Assembly (NCBI GenBank): GCA_029204225.1
Contig: CM055106.1
Span: forward strand, 4,378,858 to 4,442,857
Origin: Diphasiastrum complanatum
Taxonomy: Eukaryota; Streptophyta; Lycopodiopsida; Lycopodiales; Lycopodiaceae
Reading direction: 5' to 3'
Length of the DNA: 64,000 bases
Position numbers and translations under genes: made by a program. The notes under the pieces are model-generated. The model made no database searches. It was given only the letters and a program-made list of their open reading frames with translations, and had not been told where the DNA came from. This document shows positions 33,490-45,193 of this stretch, one piece after another; the stretch's first letter is position 1, and every line of letters begins with the position of its first letter.

Positions 33490-34962
33490 TCAATTGATGG
33501 TATAGAATCGGCAGGTACTGGTGGATCTACTATAAGTTTTTTTTTGCTTCTGAGATCTAGTAACCACCATCAAGGCTATACTTGGTTCAGGTTGAATTGT
33601 TGGTCTTTGCTTGATTGTTATCAAATTTACAAGGGCTGTAACCGGTGGCGGCTTCGGTCTTGTTGGACACTCCTTGTAGCAATGTCCATGACCACATTCA
33701 CGATAGAATGGTCCAAATTTGTCTTTGTTTGGACATTTTGCAACTCTGTGACTTTCTCCACACGCAAAGCACCCAAGTGGCGCTCTGGTCCAATTTCTAG
33801 AGGCTTGTTGTTGTGCCACTCTCACGATCATTACTGTGATTCTATTGCTCGATACCTATGTAAGGTTATGGTTCTATCATATTGGAGGAGCAGGTTGTGT
33901 TGGTGGAGCTGGTAAAGCTAGTTGCTCCGGATATCCAAGGGCAGATTGACGAGATTTGCTGAAGGATCCTTTCTATAAAGGGGTTTTTGATATCCCATAT
34001 GGGCATATCGTTGCTGGATAATTCGAGGATTAAAGTGGCAATAAGAAATCTCATGATCAGGTGAATTGCATAGATGGCAAATACTGGCTTCCATTCATTT
34101 TTTCAATTATGAACATTCGTTCGCTGTGTGATTGCCTGTACAAATGGAACACCAGACATTTTTTCTAGTAGAAAAAGTCTTAGCAAACTTCTCAGGTTCC
34201 TTGTTCAATTCTCCATGGAAATCTTCCAAGGCTTTCATCTTTTCATCAAATTGCAACTCCAACTTTTCCATCTGTATCTGCTGGTTCTTCCCAAGTTTTT
34301 CAAACTCTTTGAGCATCATCTCTACAATAGTGTTGATATTCGTTGATGCGATAGTGGTGGATGTTGTAGTGGTCTGCCCTGCTGTATAAGACAACAAACC
34401 AATATTCGGCTCATCATCTGAATCTTCATCCACCTCTCGTATCGCATCGTCCATAACATTTTGCAAAGTTGCGTACTCATTATGGCATTTCAGCTCGCGT
34501 TGGATCCTTTTAGGTAGACCTGCCAAAAACCACATGGTCATGGCATCTTCGTTCATCAGCTCAGGTACGCACTCACATCTGAGGCGTTTAACCTGTTCAA
34601 TGTAATCTCGTACCATTTTTCGCATTTCCATTTTAATTTTACTTAGAAGTAGGAAAGGGTCTTCCATAAACTTATGAGGTTTGAACCATGTGATAAGGGC
34701 TCGTTTGATAGTTTCCCAATCTATACGCTCAGTTTCATCTTGATTATAATACCAATCTTGTGTTGCACCCGTTAAGGCCATTGGAATTAGCTTTAAGTTT
34801 ATCTTGAGGAAAAACTTCACCATAAACTTCACAAGATTCTGCATAGATTTGGAGAAATCTGACTAGATCAGATAATCCATTGTACTTGGGTAAATCCAAC
34901 CATGGTGATCTACTAACAATGATTGGATTGACTTCTTGGGGAACAACTTGAGGAGCAGCCAT
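33490..34962 (-). pseudogene. gypsy G2 gag with zinc knuckles
   Basis: Starts MAAPQVVPQEVNP at 34962. The retrotransposon gag core follows after a frame change near 34800: GATQDWYYNQDETERIDW, ALITWFKPHKF, DYIEQVKRLRC and WFLAGLPKRIQRELK. A coiled-coil stretch (EFEKLGKNQQIQMEKLELQ) and a CCHC-like finger (CSICTGNHTANEC) end the second frame at 34107. Further down, 33831-33490 has a second knuckle (CFACGESHRVAKC) and a third Cys/His-rich repeat. Stops between 34100 and 33840 break the frame. Gag binds RNA and forms the particle. Confidence 0.8.
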
Positions 34963-36318
34963 TTTTGCGAATTAAATCAATCCGACAATGAGATTGGATC
35001 TAAATTTTTAATCAAAATATATCTCAGTTCAGATCTACAAAATTTCTTTCACTTGACAATAATCAAATTTTTGATTTTTGGAAAAAGATCTATGATCAAA
35101 CGATCGACACTTCTAAGAATGATAAATTCTTAGAATCAGAATCAAATTGTAACAGAATTATTCAAAAAATTGACAATAGCTTGATCTGAAAAATTAGAAC
35201 CTAAAAATAGTACTGGCAAATGTTTTATGGACGAAGGTTGACTCGACGAAGGTTCTTTAGTGCTATTTTGGATAAAAAAAATTTTGATCAGGCTATTTTT
35301 TGACAAAGTTGATAAAACTAACCTTCGCCAAACTCTCAGATAGTGAATCTGTCTCAGATAAGGCTAGGGTAGAACTAGCGAAGGTTCTTTATGCACAAAA
35401 TTATGGTTTTTGTAGTTTGGCGAGGGTAAAAATAGAGATTTTTTTAGATTCTAACAAAATTAACGTTTGTTAAACTCAAAAATAATAACTTACTATAAAT
35501 AGAATTTTCAAAAGTTTCAGTGAAGATTACAAATGTAATAATGTTATTTTTGCAAAAAAAATGAGACTTTTTTTTGACAAAAATTGGACAATATGACACA
35601 TGGCCTCTACTCACTGATGAACCAAAATAGTAAGTCATACTGACATAGACTTTGGCGAAGGTTCTGGCGAAGTTTCTTTTTGAAAACTAAAATTTTTATA
35701 AAAAGGTATCAAACTCTTCACAAAAATTTACCCATTTCTAGATGAACAGTCACTTTGGCCTTCTATTTTTAGCATTAACGTTCATCGACCTGGTGGTAGA
35801 TAGATCTGAATCACACCTATGCATAGTAAATCAGACGAACGTTCTTTTTTTGTATTTTTTTAGAGTTTTGGATGTTTTTTGATGTTTTCTAGTGCTTTTT
35901 GTGATGTTTTTGAAAATCTGATGGGAAGGAATGTTCACCCTTCAATCTAAAGGTTCTGTGATCAAAACTGAAGGTGCTTGCAACTCAACAAATGTTTCCT
36001 AGAAGAGGGTAAAAAGTTATCAGCTCAGATGACAATTTTGCCTCCTTTTGACCAAAATCTAACAAATTTGACCATTTTTTATTGTTTTTTCTGCTTTCTC
36101 ATATCCAGATGGATCTTAAGAATTGTGATCTGAATAGCTTCCCTTGTTCAATAATCAGATTGGATTTCAAACAAGAAAATCCACTCAAATCAAGCAAAAT
36201 CACTTCCAAACTAACCCTAAAATGCAATTTTAACACTATTCATGCCAAGACAAGATGCCTAATGCAAGCTAACCATCCAACAAACATGCTGTAAACTGAA
36301 AAATTGGCGTAGCATCCT
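34963..36318 (-). other. 5' leader of gypsy G2 with GGCGAAGGTT motifs
   Basis: About 1.35 kb of untranslated leader between primer site and gag. Between 35220 and 35960 it contains about ten occurrences of GGCGAAGGTT-like words in both orientations (for example at 35230, 35242, 35320, 35378, 35653). Collinear with the leaders of G1 (29200-29754) and G3 (48127-49213). Confidence 0.6.
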
Positions 36319-36331
36319 GGCAACGATGCCA
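36319..36331 (-). promoter_or_regulatory. primer-binding site of gypsy G2
   Basis: Minus-strand TGGCATCGTTGCC, two mismatches from the tRNA-Asp-type site, at the same distance from the LTR as in G1. Confidence 0.5.
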
Positions 36332-36335
36332 AAAT

Positions 36336-36380
36336 TGTAGTGGGTTTATTTCCTAGCCTATCCTCAACCCAAGATCCAAG
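36336..36380 (-). repeat. LTR of gypsy G2, part 1 (inner end)
   Basis: The last 45 bp of the G2 LTR on the minus strand, ending CCCACTACA. It is separated from the rest of the LTR (42343-43228) by copia F. The final CCAAG (36376-36380) is one copy of the F target duplication. Confidence 0.8.
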
Positions 36381-37029
36381 TGTGAAAGATTCAACTAGTT
36401 TCATCACATTTTGCAATATTTTCATATTTGGCATATTGAGGCCAAAACTTGTTTTAGACTTAGAGGTTGACTTTTCAAAGTTCATTAGTCTAAATTTCAT
36501 TTGAATAAACACTTTTTTGAAAGTGTGGGAAAGATAGAATGCGAGTTTGAGTAGATTCAATTTGAATAAGTTGGGTACATTGAATCTAGACCCAAAATTG
36601 GTAGGGTTAGCATTTTGGTGGGAAAGCCAAGTGGCCAAATAGGGTTTGGACCTGCTATAAAAGGATGTAACTCATGGAGAGAGTCATCTTCTCTCTTCTC
36701 TATCATTTCATGCTTATACATGGTTCTCTTGGGTTCTACTATCCATTGGTGCACTATCTTGGTGATTGCTTGCAATTCTATGTGTAGAATGATCTATATT
36801 TGCTATTTTTGGATCCACACGTGTGAAATATAGTAGCTTGCTGGTTTTGTACGGACTGCAACAGTACATAATCATTTCATTCAAGTTTGATCAAGTTCTA
36901 TTAGTGTTTGCATCTCAAATTGTGTGTAGATGCTGATTTTTCTACATTTGTGAAATTGGTAGTGTATTTCTCTTTCTAACCAAAGATCATTCAAGTAGAT
37001 TGGATCTTAAGGATCTGAAATCTTTCACA
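36381..37029 (+). repeat. 5' LTR of copia F
   Basis: 649 bp, TGTGAAAGAT to ATCTTTCACA, so the LTR ends carry a 10-bp inverted repeat. A TATAAAAGG box lies at about 36656-36664 and CT-rich sequence follows it, which is a plausible promoter and transcript start. Confidence 0.9.
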
Positions 37030-37041
37030 TGGTATCAGAGC
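37030..37041 (+). promoter_or_regulatory. primer-binding site of copia F
   Basis: TGGTATCAGAGC immediately after the LTR; complementary to tRNA-iMet. Confidence 0.9.
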
Positions 37042-37650
37042 TTGTGTTTCAGGTTATGAAGGAGGAAATCATATCTATCAATGATTTGGTGAAGATATCA
37101 AGTCTAGAGCATGCTAGAGAGGATTCTACACCAAAATCGGATTTTTTGCTTTTGTAGATTGGATCTTTTGTAGATCAAAACACTAAATAAGTCAATATAC
37201 TTGTTCAATTCCATTTTTTGAATTCACATGCTGGATTTGGCCAATTTTTGGATCATTGGTTCAGCCTAAGTGGTGGCTTATAGATTGCATATCAAATTTT
37301 CAGCATTTGCATGTAGATTTGGAATAATCAATTTTTTGTGATTTTGTCAAAACCCTAATTTTGATTGGATCTCTAGATAGTGAGGTTACTGGACTTCATT
37401 TGAGTGTGTTTCAATCTTAGGAAGTGGCAAAAGTCATTAGATTGAGGATAGATCATAGGTTGATCAAGATTCCATGATTCTATGTGTTGATTTGCTTGGA
37501 TAAGTGCTAGAAGAGAATTTGTGAGATAGTTTCAAATCTTGGTGATTTCTTTTGAAAGCATTTGTTGTTGTTCAAAGGAGTGCTTTGTGCATTGAAACAG
37601 GTTGAAAGAGAAGATCAGGTCATTGCTACATGGCAACATGAAATGGAGTC
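37042..37650 (+). other. untranslated leader of copia F
   Basis: About 600 bp between primer site and gag with no open frame of note. Confidence 0.7.
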
Positions 37651-38409
37651 ATGTTGGAAGTCAATGATAGACTTACCTCAAGTAACTATTCATTATGGAA
37701 AGTGAGGATGGAGTCACTTCTTGATATGAATGATGTTTTGGATATTGTTGTAGGTTTGGAGGAGAGACCAGCAACACAACAAGATCAATTTAGGTATGAC
37801 AAGAGGGCCAAGAAGGCTCTACACATGATAAAGATGAATGTTACCAATGAACTTCTCAAGGAAGTTGGTAAGTGCACATCATCTTTGGAAGCTTGGAATT
37901 CATTGAAGAAGCTTTATGAATCCAAGTCTACTTCTAGAGTGCTAACTCTAAGAAGGCAAATCTTTTCTTGTTTGCAAAAGAATGAAGAAAGTCCAAGTAC
38001 TTTTGTTTTGAGAATGAAAGCATTGAATGATGAGTTAGCTTGCATAGATGAAAGCATTAAGGAAGGAGAGCTTATTCAAGTGATTCTTAATGGCTTGTTG
38101 GATGCTCATGCTAACATTGTTCAGAGTATTGCCATTCAAAAGACTTTGCCAAGTTTGATGGATCTTCAAGAGATCTTGATCAATGAGGAATATAGGCTTC
38201 AAGCAAGAGGTGGATCTACATCGACACTTCAAGAGGATGCTATGTTCACAAAGGGCAAATTCAAGGGCAAAACCAAAATCAAGTGGTCTAAAGGGCAAGA
38301 TCAAGTGGATGCTTCAAGAAGAAGAGAGATCAAGGAGACAAGCAAGGTAATCTTACTCTTGAGGAGGATGGTTTGGATGTGCAAGATGCAAATGATGATG
38401 CTTTTGTGA
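37651..38409 (+). CDS. copia F gag (UBN2-type)
   Basis: 252 codons. The start MLEVNDRLTSSNYSLWK gives the classic gag opening (NYxLWKxRMESLL). Next come KALHMIKMNVTNELLKEV, WNSLKKLYESKS and VILNGLLDAHANIVQSIA, then PSLMDLQEILINEE, all of the UBN2 domain. The C-terminal quarter is Lys/Gly-rich (KGKFKGKTKIKWSKG), probably RNA-binding. No zinc knuckle is seen. Around 38300-38320 the coding sense passes to another frame, the one that continues into protease, so gag and pol are joined by a frameshift or an indel. Confidence 0.85.
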   Translation: MLEVNDRLTSSNYSLWKVRMESLLDMNDVLDIVVGLEERPATQQDQFRYDKRAKKALHMIKMNVTNELLKEVGKCTSSLEAWNSLKKLYESKSTSRVLTLRRQIFSCLQKNEESPSTFVLRMKALNDELACIDESIKEGELIQVILNGLLDAHANIVQSIAIQKTLPSLMDLQEILINEEYRLQARGGSTSTLQEDAMFTKGKFKGKTKIKWSKGQDQVDASRRREIKETSKVILLLRRMVWMCKMQMMMLL

Positions 38410-40030
38410 TGTCTTCATGTATGCTTGCTAATGATGGAGATCTAGATCCTTGGTGGATTGATAGTGGAGCAAGTTCACAGATGACCTTTCACAAAGAGTA
38501 CTTCACTTCCTTGTTGGCATATGGAGATGACAAGAGGGTGATCTACACGGCCAATGATGGTGAGTGTGCAATCAAAGGGATTGGCACAATTCCTATTTCT
38601 CTCTCTACAAATAGGAATGTTCATTTGGAGGATGTCTTTTTTATTCCATCTATTACCAAGAATTTGCTTAGTGTGAGTCAAATGCTAAGTAAGGGCCTCA
38701 AGGTGGAGTTTGATGGAGATGCTTGTTTGATCAAAAGGAAGGATGTCTTGATTGGAAAAGGTAAAAGGCAAGGGAAGTTGTTCAAACTTGATGTTTGTGT
38801 TATTGCTAACCAAGTTGGATGTGTTGCAAGGGAGCAAATTTCTATTCAAGAGGTTTGGCACAAAAGGATGGGACACCTCAACTTCAAGTCATTGGAGGTA
38901 ATGGCAAGGAAGAAGGTTGTGATTGGTCTTCCAAGTTCCTTAAGTAATGATAAGCATGTTTGTGAGTCTTGTGCTTTGTCTAAGTCACATAGACTACCTT
39001 ATACTAGATCTATTTCTAGATCTACAAAGCCTTTTCAACTTGTACATTCGGATATTCATGGATTTACTACAATTAGCAATAGTGGAGCTAAGATGTATGT
39101 AACATTCATTGATGATTTTAGTAGATTTTGTTGGATCTATCTACTAAAGAGCAAGGATGAAGTGTATGATGTCTTTGTCAAGTTCAAGAATGCAAGGGAG
39201 AACCAATTCTCCACAAAGATCAAGTGCTTGAGAGGTGACAATGGTGGTGAGTACATATCTAACAAGTTCAAGGCCTTTTGTGATGAGCATGGGATCAAGA
39301 GGGAGTATACAACATCAAGGACCCCACAACAAAATGGAGTGGCTGAAAGGAAGAATAGAACTTTATGTGAAAGTGCTAAAGCTATGAGGTTAAGTGCTAA
39401 TCTTGACAAACCATTTTGGGATCAAGCTTTGTTGTGTGCCAATTTCTTGTGCAATAGGTGGTCGAGTGCTATTTTGGATGGAAGGACACCTTTTGAGATG
39501 CTATTCAAGAGGAGGCCGAGTGTCAACTTTCTAAGAACCTTTGGATGCACATGCTATGTCAACATTACTCTTTATGATAGGACCAAGGAGGATCCATCTT
39601 CAAGAAGAGGTATTTTTGTTGGATATAGTGAGGTGAGTAAAGCCTACAAGGTTTACATTCCTTCTACTAACAAAGTGATTGCTGGTAGAGATGTCATTTT
39701 TGATAAGGGAAACATTCCAAAGGTGTCTTCAAGCATGATTGATGGTAAAGTAGATGGATCTAACATTCTTGATGTTGATGAGAAGGATTCTACTTTTGAT
39801 GGTGGTGATGATGGACCTTCATCAAGTCAAAAGCCAAGGAGAACATCAAGAGAAAGACAAGTACCTTCAAGGCTCACATATGATCAAAAGGGTAAGCAAG
39901 TAGTTTCTGGAAATTATGTTGCTTTCCTAACCTCTTTGGATGAACCTACAAGTGTAGATCAAGCAAGGAAAGAAGAGGAGTGGATCCAAGCAATGGATCT
40001 TGAGTATCGGTCTCTTATGAAGAGTGGAAC
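38373..40030 (+). CDS. copia F pol: protease and integrase (RT truncated)
   Basis: Open frame continuing to 40316. Protease signature WWIDSGASSQMT at residues 27-38. Pre-integrase zinc finger (VWHKRMGHLNFKSLE ... HVCESCALSKSHRLPY) at about 165-213. Integrase core with all three catalytic residues: HSDIHGF, RGDNGGEYIS and NGVAERKNR. Then the GIFVGYSEVSKAYKVY and GRDVIFDKG segment. Near residue 530 the RT entry motif starts (VDQARKEEEWIQAMDLEYRS) but stops at LMKSGT. Frame and motifs look intact, so integrase and protease may be functional. Confidence 0.85.
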
Positions 40031-41101
40031 ATCTTTTGGAGGATCTTCTTGTGTACATGGAGCTATGCAAGTGGATGGATGTTATCTTGTTGTAAAATCA
40101 AGTAATGGATCTGGAAAACAAATTTTGTTCAATGACTTTGATGGTCAAGTTGAAGATCAAGAGGTTGATCTCAAAGAGCTTCAACTAGTCAAAAGGGAAG
40201 TTGGCAATTTGGAGCTAGTCAAGAGCATCAAAGGAGAGGTAATTGGCAAAGGTGTTATGGATCTGTTTTTGCAGCATATTGAAGACTCAAGTAAGGTCAA
40301 AGGAGCAGCAAGGTAGTGTTGTTCAAGTTTACTTTACTTGTTCTATCGCATGTTTGAGCAATTTCATGTGGATGTGTGCAAATTGTCAAGATATGGCAAA
40401 ACTAGCTACATTGGTGAGCATTGTTTTGATGTTGGATTTGTACTAACATTCTTGGCTGATTTTGCTGATGGAAATGAAGCTATTAGAGGTTCATTATGTC
40501 ACTCATCCATGGCTAAGTTCTCAAGTGTTGAGCTACTTGGTGCCAATACTTGGAGATTGTCAATTTTTGGTGAATTCATGGTCATTTTCTTGTGTCAAGT
40601 AGATCTTGAAGATGGACTAGTGCAAACTACTTGGTTTACGGAGTCATGTGGTGCTGGACTTGCATCATCTATGTACTCACCTACTCATGGATTTCCAAGG
40701 TTTGATGGTTTTTTGTGGCAAGATGAAGATGGAGGCTCATTCATGGAGTATCATGGTGGATACAAGGCAACAAAGGACAAAGAAGGAGGAGACATGAAAG
40801 CAAAAGTTGATCAATCACATTTATTGTTTGTTTGCTGTATTTTTCCAAAGAGTTCAGAGTTGGAAGCATGGTGTAATCATTTCATTTACATTCTATTTGA
40901 TTCTTCATGTTCTAGTCACATTTTTACATGTAAAATTGATGTAAGAAATAGTGAAGCATCCCAAGTGGACACTATTCTCTATATCAATTATGGTTGTTTA
41001 TATTTTGAGCATTACATGATCATTGAAAGGAGATCTATTCTTAGGAGGAAGATCATTCTTATGGTGGATCAAAGTTCTATTGGCAAAAACTATGCTAGGA
41101 G
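40031..41101 (+). other. foreign segment replacing the RT core of copia F
   Basis: Between the RT entry motif (ending LMKSGT, about 40030) and the post-RT motif HWKLGKRVLRYI (from 41102) there are about 1,070 bp with no RT motif: no KQAPR, no YVDD, no TPME box. The pol frame runs on through it with one stop (TAG at 40314-40316) and then stays open from 40317 to 41111. The translation is protein-like but unfamiliar (VDLKELQLVKREVGNLELV; GYKATKDKEGGDMKAKVD). It may be a captured host transcript or a remodelled spacer. RNase H downstream is in a different frame. Confidence 0.75.
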
Positions 41102-41686
41102 CATTGGAAGCTAGGAAAGCGAGTTTTGAGGTACATCATTGGAACTCGAGATTTTGGCATATTGTATGAGGGATCATCACCTAATCTTTTTGGATTTTCA
41201 GATTTGGACTATGCTGGAGATATAATGGATAGGAAATCCATTAGATCTTATTGTATTTTCATAGGTTACGGAGCTATATCATGGATGTCAAAGAAACAAG
41301 CCACTATCTCATTGTCATCTAGTGAGGCCGAATACAAAGCTCTTACACATTACCCAAAGGAGATGGTATGGATCAAGAGGATGATCAAGGATATTCACTT
41401 GCTGGATTTTTCAGAGAGCCCAATCATCTTTTGTGACAATCAATCAGCCCAAAGAATGGCATCCAATCCTATCTTTCATGCTAGGAGCAAGCATATTGAG
41501 ATACAATATCATTTTGTGAGGGAGCGAGTCATTGCAAAGGAGGTGGAGCTTGAACATGTGTCTTCAAGGGAATGTGTAGCTGATATCTTCACCAAAGCAT
41601 TGGGAAAAGACTTGTTCATGAAGCATAGGACTTCACTTGGAGTATTATCAAAGTCTATGCTAAAACTAGTTGAAGAGGGAGTGTGA
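41102..41686 (+). CDS. copia F RNase H
   Basis: Begins in the RT/RNase H connection (HWKLGKRVLRYIIGTRDFG). The RNase H core is complete: FSDLDYAGD (first Asp), ISWMSKKQATISLSSSEAEY (Glu) and FCDNQSAQRMASNP (second Asp), with FHARSKHIEIQYHFVRERV and ADIFTKALGKDLF at the end. It stays open to the stop at the LTR border. An ATG lies at 41126, but in the element it would normally be part of pol, here in a frame different from integrase. Confidence 0.85.
   Translation, partial: HWKLGKRVLRYIIGTRDFGILYEGSSPNLFGFSDLDYAGDIMDRKSIRSYCIFIGYGAISWMSKKQATISLSSSEAEYKALTHYPKEMVWIKRMIKDIHLLDFSESPIIFCDNQSAQRMASNPIFHARSKHIEIQYHFVRERVIAKEVELEHVSSRECVADIFTKALGKDLFMKHRTSLGVLSKSMLKLVEEGV
41673..41681 (+). promoter_or_regulatory. 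polypurine tract of copia F
   Basis: GAAGAGGGA directly before the 3' LTR start; it overlaps the last codons of RNase H. Confidence 0.75.
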
Positions 41687-42337
41687 AAGATTCAACTAGT
41701 TTCATCACATTTTGCAATATTTTCATATTTGGCATATTGAGGCCAAAACTTGTTTTAGACGTAGAGGTTGACTTTTCAAAGTTCATTAGTCTAAATTTCA
41801 TTTGAATAAACACTTTTTTGAAAGTGTGAGAAAGATAGAATGCGAGTTTGAGTAGATTCAATTTGAATAAGTTGGGTACATTGAATCTAGACCCAAAATT
41901 GGTAGGGTTAGCATTTTGGTGGGAAAGCCAAGTGGCCAAATAGGGTTTGGACCTGCTATAAAAGGATGTAACTCATGGAGAGAGTCATATTCTCTCTTCT
42001 CTCTTCTCTATCATTTCATGCTTATACATGGTTCTCTTGGGTTCTACTATCCATTGGTGCACTATCTTGGTGATTGCTTGCAATTCTATGTGTAGAATGA
42101 TCTATATTTGCTATTTTTGGATCCACACGTGTGAAATACAGTAGCTTGCTGGTTTTGTATGGACCGCAATAGTACATAATCATTTCATTCAAGTTTGATC
42201 AAGTTCTATTAGTGTTTGCATCTCAAATTGTGTGTAGATGCTGATTTTTCTACATTTGTGAAATTGGTAGTGTATTTCTCTTTCTAACCAAAGATCATTC
42301 AAGTAGATTGGATCTTAAGGATCTGAAATCTTTCACA
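41682..42337 (+). repeat. 3' LTR of copia F
   Basis: 656 bp, nearly identical to the 5' LTR. The length difference comes from one extra CTCTCTT unit in the CT-rich part near 41993-42007. Followed by the second CCAAG target copy. Confidence 0.9.
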
Positions 42338-42342
42338 CCAAG

Positions 42343-43228
<886 letters not shown>

Positions 43229-43423
43229 TGCAGCTATAGATGTAGTAGCATCATCAGCACTATCAACACCGTCTGCACCGTCTGCATTATGTGGTGACGA
43301 GTGCTAGTGAGAAGCCGTATCAAATGTAGAGCTATCAGCTTGTGAATCCGTTGACCAGAGGAAGTTTGTTAAGATTGGGTGGCTAGGCTTTTGGATCTTG
43401 GTTTTTTGTGACGCTTTTCACCT

Positions 43424-44413
43424 TCAAATTTTGTCTTGTCTATCACGGTGCCATCCGAGAAAGCATGGTGTGTTATATGCATCTTTGGCCTTGCCCATAG
43501 TGGTTGTGTTGGTGGGGTCTTGTTGTTGAGCATAAGACCCTTTGGTAGCAGTATCTTGTTGTGATGGCAATGGTGTGGGTTGCTTCTTCACTGTCAGCTT
43601 CATAATGCTTGTGTTGGGGCTCTTTAGAGGTGGGCCCTTGTGGAGAGAGTGCCCTCTTTTTGGACGCTGCATGTTTGGTCTTCCTAGATGGAGTTGGAAC
43701 ATCCCAAGCTTTAGCAGCTAACTTTAACAGTTTTTGCAGCTTCAGTCTGTTGCTCACCTACTGCAGTGTAAGAGTCGTCACAAGGTAGCCTAGTAAGGTG
43801 GAGGGATGCTTGTTTTTTATACACTCATGAAGGCAGTTGGATGCAAACTGGGCCCATTCATACAAGTTCTGGTCGTGTAGTCTTGAATCGAACATCATGT
43901 GAAACAGCGATATTGGTATTCGTAGAATCTTCAACCTATAGCGTTGCATGTATTTGGTCAATTAAGCACATGCAGTAGTTAGAGGTTTGTCGTTAATGGC
44001 GTCAACTCGATCCATCCTTGTTCTTCTACTTATCCACTGAAGGATCTATATATTTGAATTAAGTAGTGGATTTAATCTTCTGGAGTGTTCAAGTGACTGC
44101 ATTTGGTCCTTAGGGGAAGCCAAAAGAGTGGAGTTCAAAACCAGCAATGGATATTGTATAGATGTGTGTTCTGTTTGGAGGTAGAAAAAAAATGAAATGA
44201 TTTGTCAGTCTGGTTGTATGTGGCATAAGCAACGTGCAAGAGATAAGGACTCTGGTATCCAGACAATGCAGATATTTGGAACTCAATTTGAGTCATGAAT
44301 TGCTATGCTTGTTGGTACCAGTTGGTTATTTCGGGGATGTCAAGACTTCCCATGCTGATTTCTATCTTTTCAGCATTAGGGTTATCAGAACCAGATGATG
44401 TATGGGAAGACAT
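43424..44413 (-). pseudogene. decayed extra ORF (sister of the G1 ORF)
   Basis: Starts MSSHTSSGSDNPNAEK at 44413. A first part (ITNWYQQA, stop, then FMTQIEFQISALSGYQSPYLLHVAY) parallels the N-terminal helix region of the ORF at 25105-25836. A later part (43961-43758: HDQNLYEWAQFASNCLHECIK, YLVTTLTLQ) parallels its NWFKTISGELKRAIK and LLSLLATSL segment. A Lys/Arg-rich C-terminal tail follows (SRKTKHAASKKRA), and an acidic stretch runs up to the LTR at 43228. At least two stops and several frame changes. It belongs to a gypsy element on the minus strand, probably G3. Confidence 0.55.
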
Positions 44414-45193
44414 GCTAGTTGTTCTGTAAGCACTGGGCTTGGTTGAGATTTGTAAAAGTGGTATGGAGTGACTCAGCTTGGTCGAGACTGGTAATTGAGT
44501 GGTGGAGTGACTCAGCTCAGTTGAGATGGGAACGATGACTCAATTGGACGGAATGACTCGGCTCAGTCCAGATATGACTGTAGTACTCGGTTGAGATCGG
44601 TCACAAGAAATCGGTTGAGAAAAGACTGAAGGAATTGGATGAGAGATAACTGAACAGTTTGGCTCAGTCCAGATGTGACTGAATGGCTCGGCTCGATTGA
44701 CTTCAGAAGTATTGTGAAACAAAGGTTTGAAAAAAGTCTGGTAGTGAAAATGATTGGTTTAAGAAAAAAGCAGAATGGATTATGGATTTTATTGAAGTAT
44801 ATATATTTTTCTCAATAGTGAACTAGGGCGCTGATTTGTGCTCCAGCAACAATATTCCTCAGTGTGGCGTTGTGCAAAAAGATATAACAAAAAGTTTGAA
44901 TCCTAGCAAATTCTTGGTGCATTAGGTTTTCGGACATGGTTGTTGATGGCACTCACATGCTATGGTTGAGGACTGTTGATGGCGCTCAATAATCAAATGG
45001 AATGATTTAGCATGGAGCAATGAGTTGAAGAGCGCCAAAAATGACCATCGAAGCACAAAGATCGCCAAAAATCTGTCGTTAGAACATAAAAAGAGATTGC
45101 ATGTCGCTGAGGTGTGAATGACTTTGTTTTGGTGTGTTTTATAGTTGTTGAGGCCTGACTTCTTACTTTTGATTGTATATTAATCATATCAAC
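44414..45193. other. non-coding; Ser/Pro-like low-complexity repeats
   Basis: Repeated GACTCGGCT(C/T)AGTCC-like phrases occur five to six times between 44470 and 44700 (ACTCAGCTTGGTCGAGA, GGCTCAGTCCAGAT). No gene recognised. Flanks the pseudogene to the right. Confidence 0.4.

Larger units (their letters stand above)
36381..42337 (+). mobile_element. complete Ty1/copia element F with RT domain replaced
   Basis: 5,957-bp element with two LTRs (36381-37029, 41682-42337), tRNA-iMet primer site, gag, protease, integrase, RNase H and a purine tract, flanked by 5-bp CCAAG duplications (36376-36380, 42338-42342). Structure and near-identical LTRs (about six or seven substitutions and one 7-bp length difference by eye) show fairly recent transposition. 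It lacks the RT catalytic domain, which is replaced by unrelated sequence at about 40031-41101, so it must have been copied with help in trans or changed after insertion. Confidence 0.9.

Noticed and set aside
33478-33915. 145-codon plus-strand ORF
   Set aside because: Antisense shadow of the zinc-knuckle part of gypsy gag.
36655-36720. A host gene start at the TATAAAAGG box
   Set aside because: The box and following CT-rich tract are present in both LTRs of copia F and are the LTR promoter.
43229-43240. Reading the 36336-43228 LTR as a true 3' LTR of G3
   Set aside because: No purine tract precedes it; the extra-ORF relic runs straight into the LTR, so insertion of G2 into that ORF is simpler. 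Not fully excluded.
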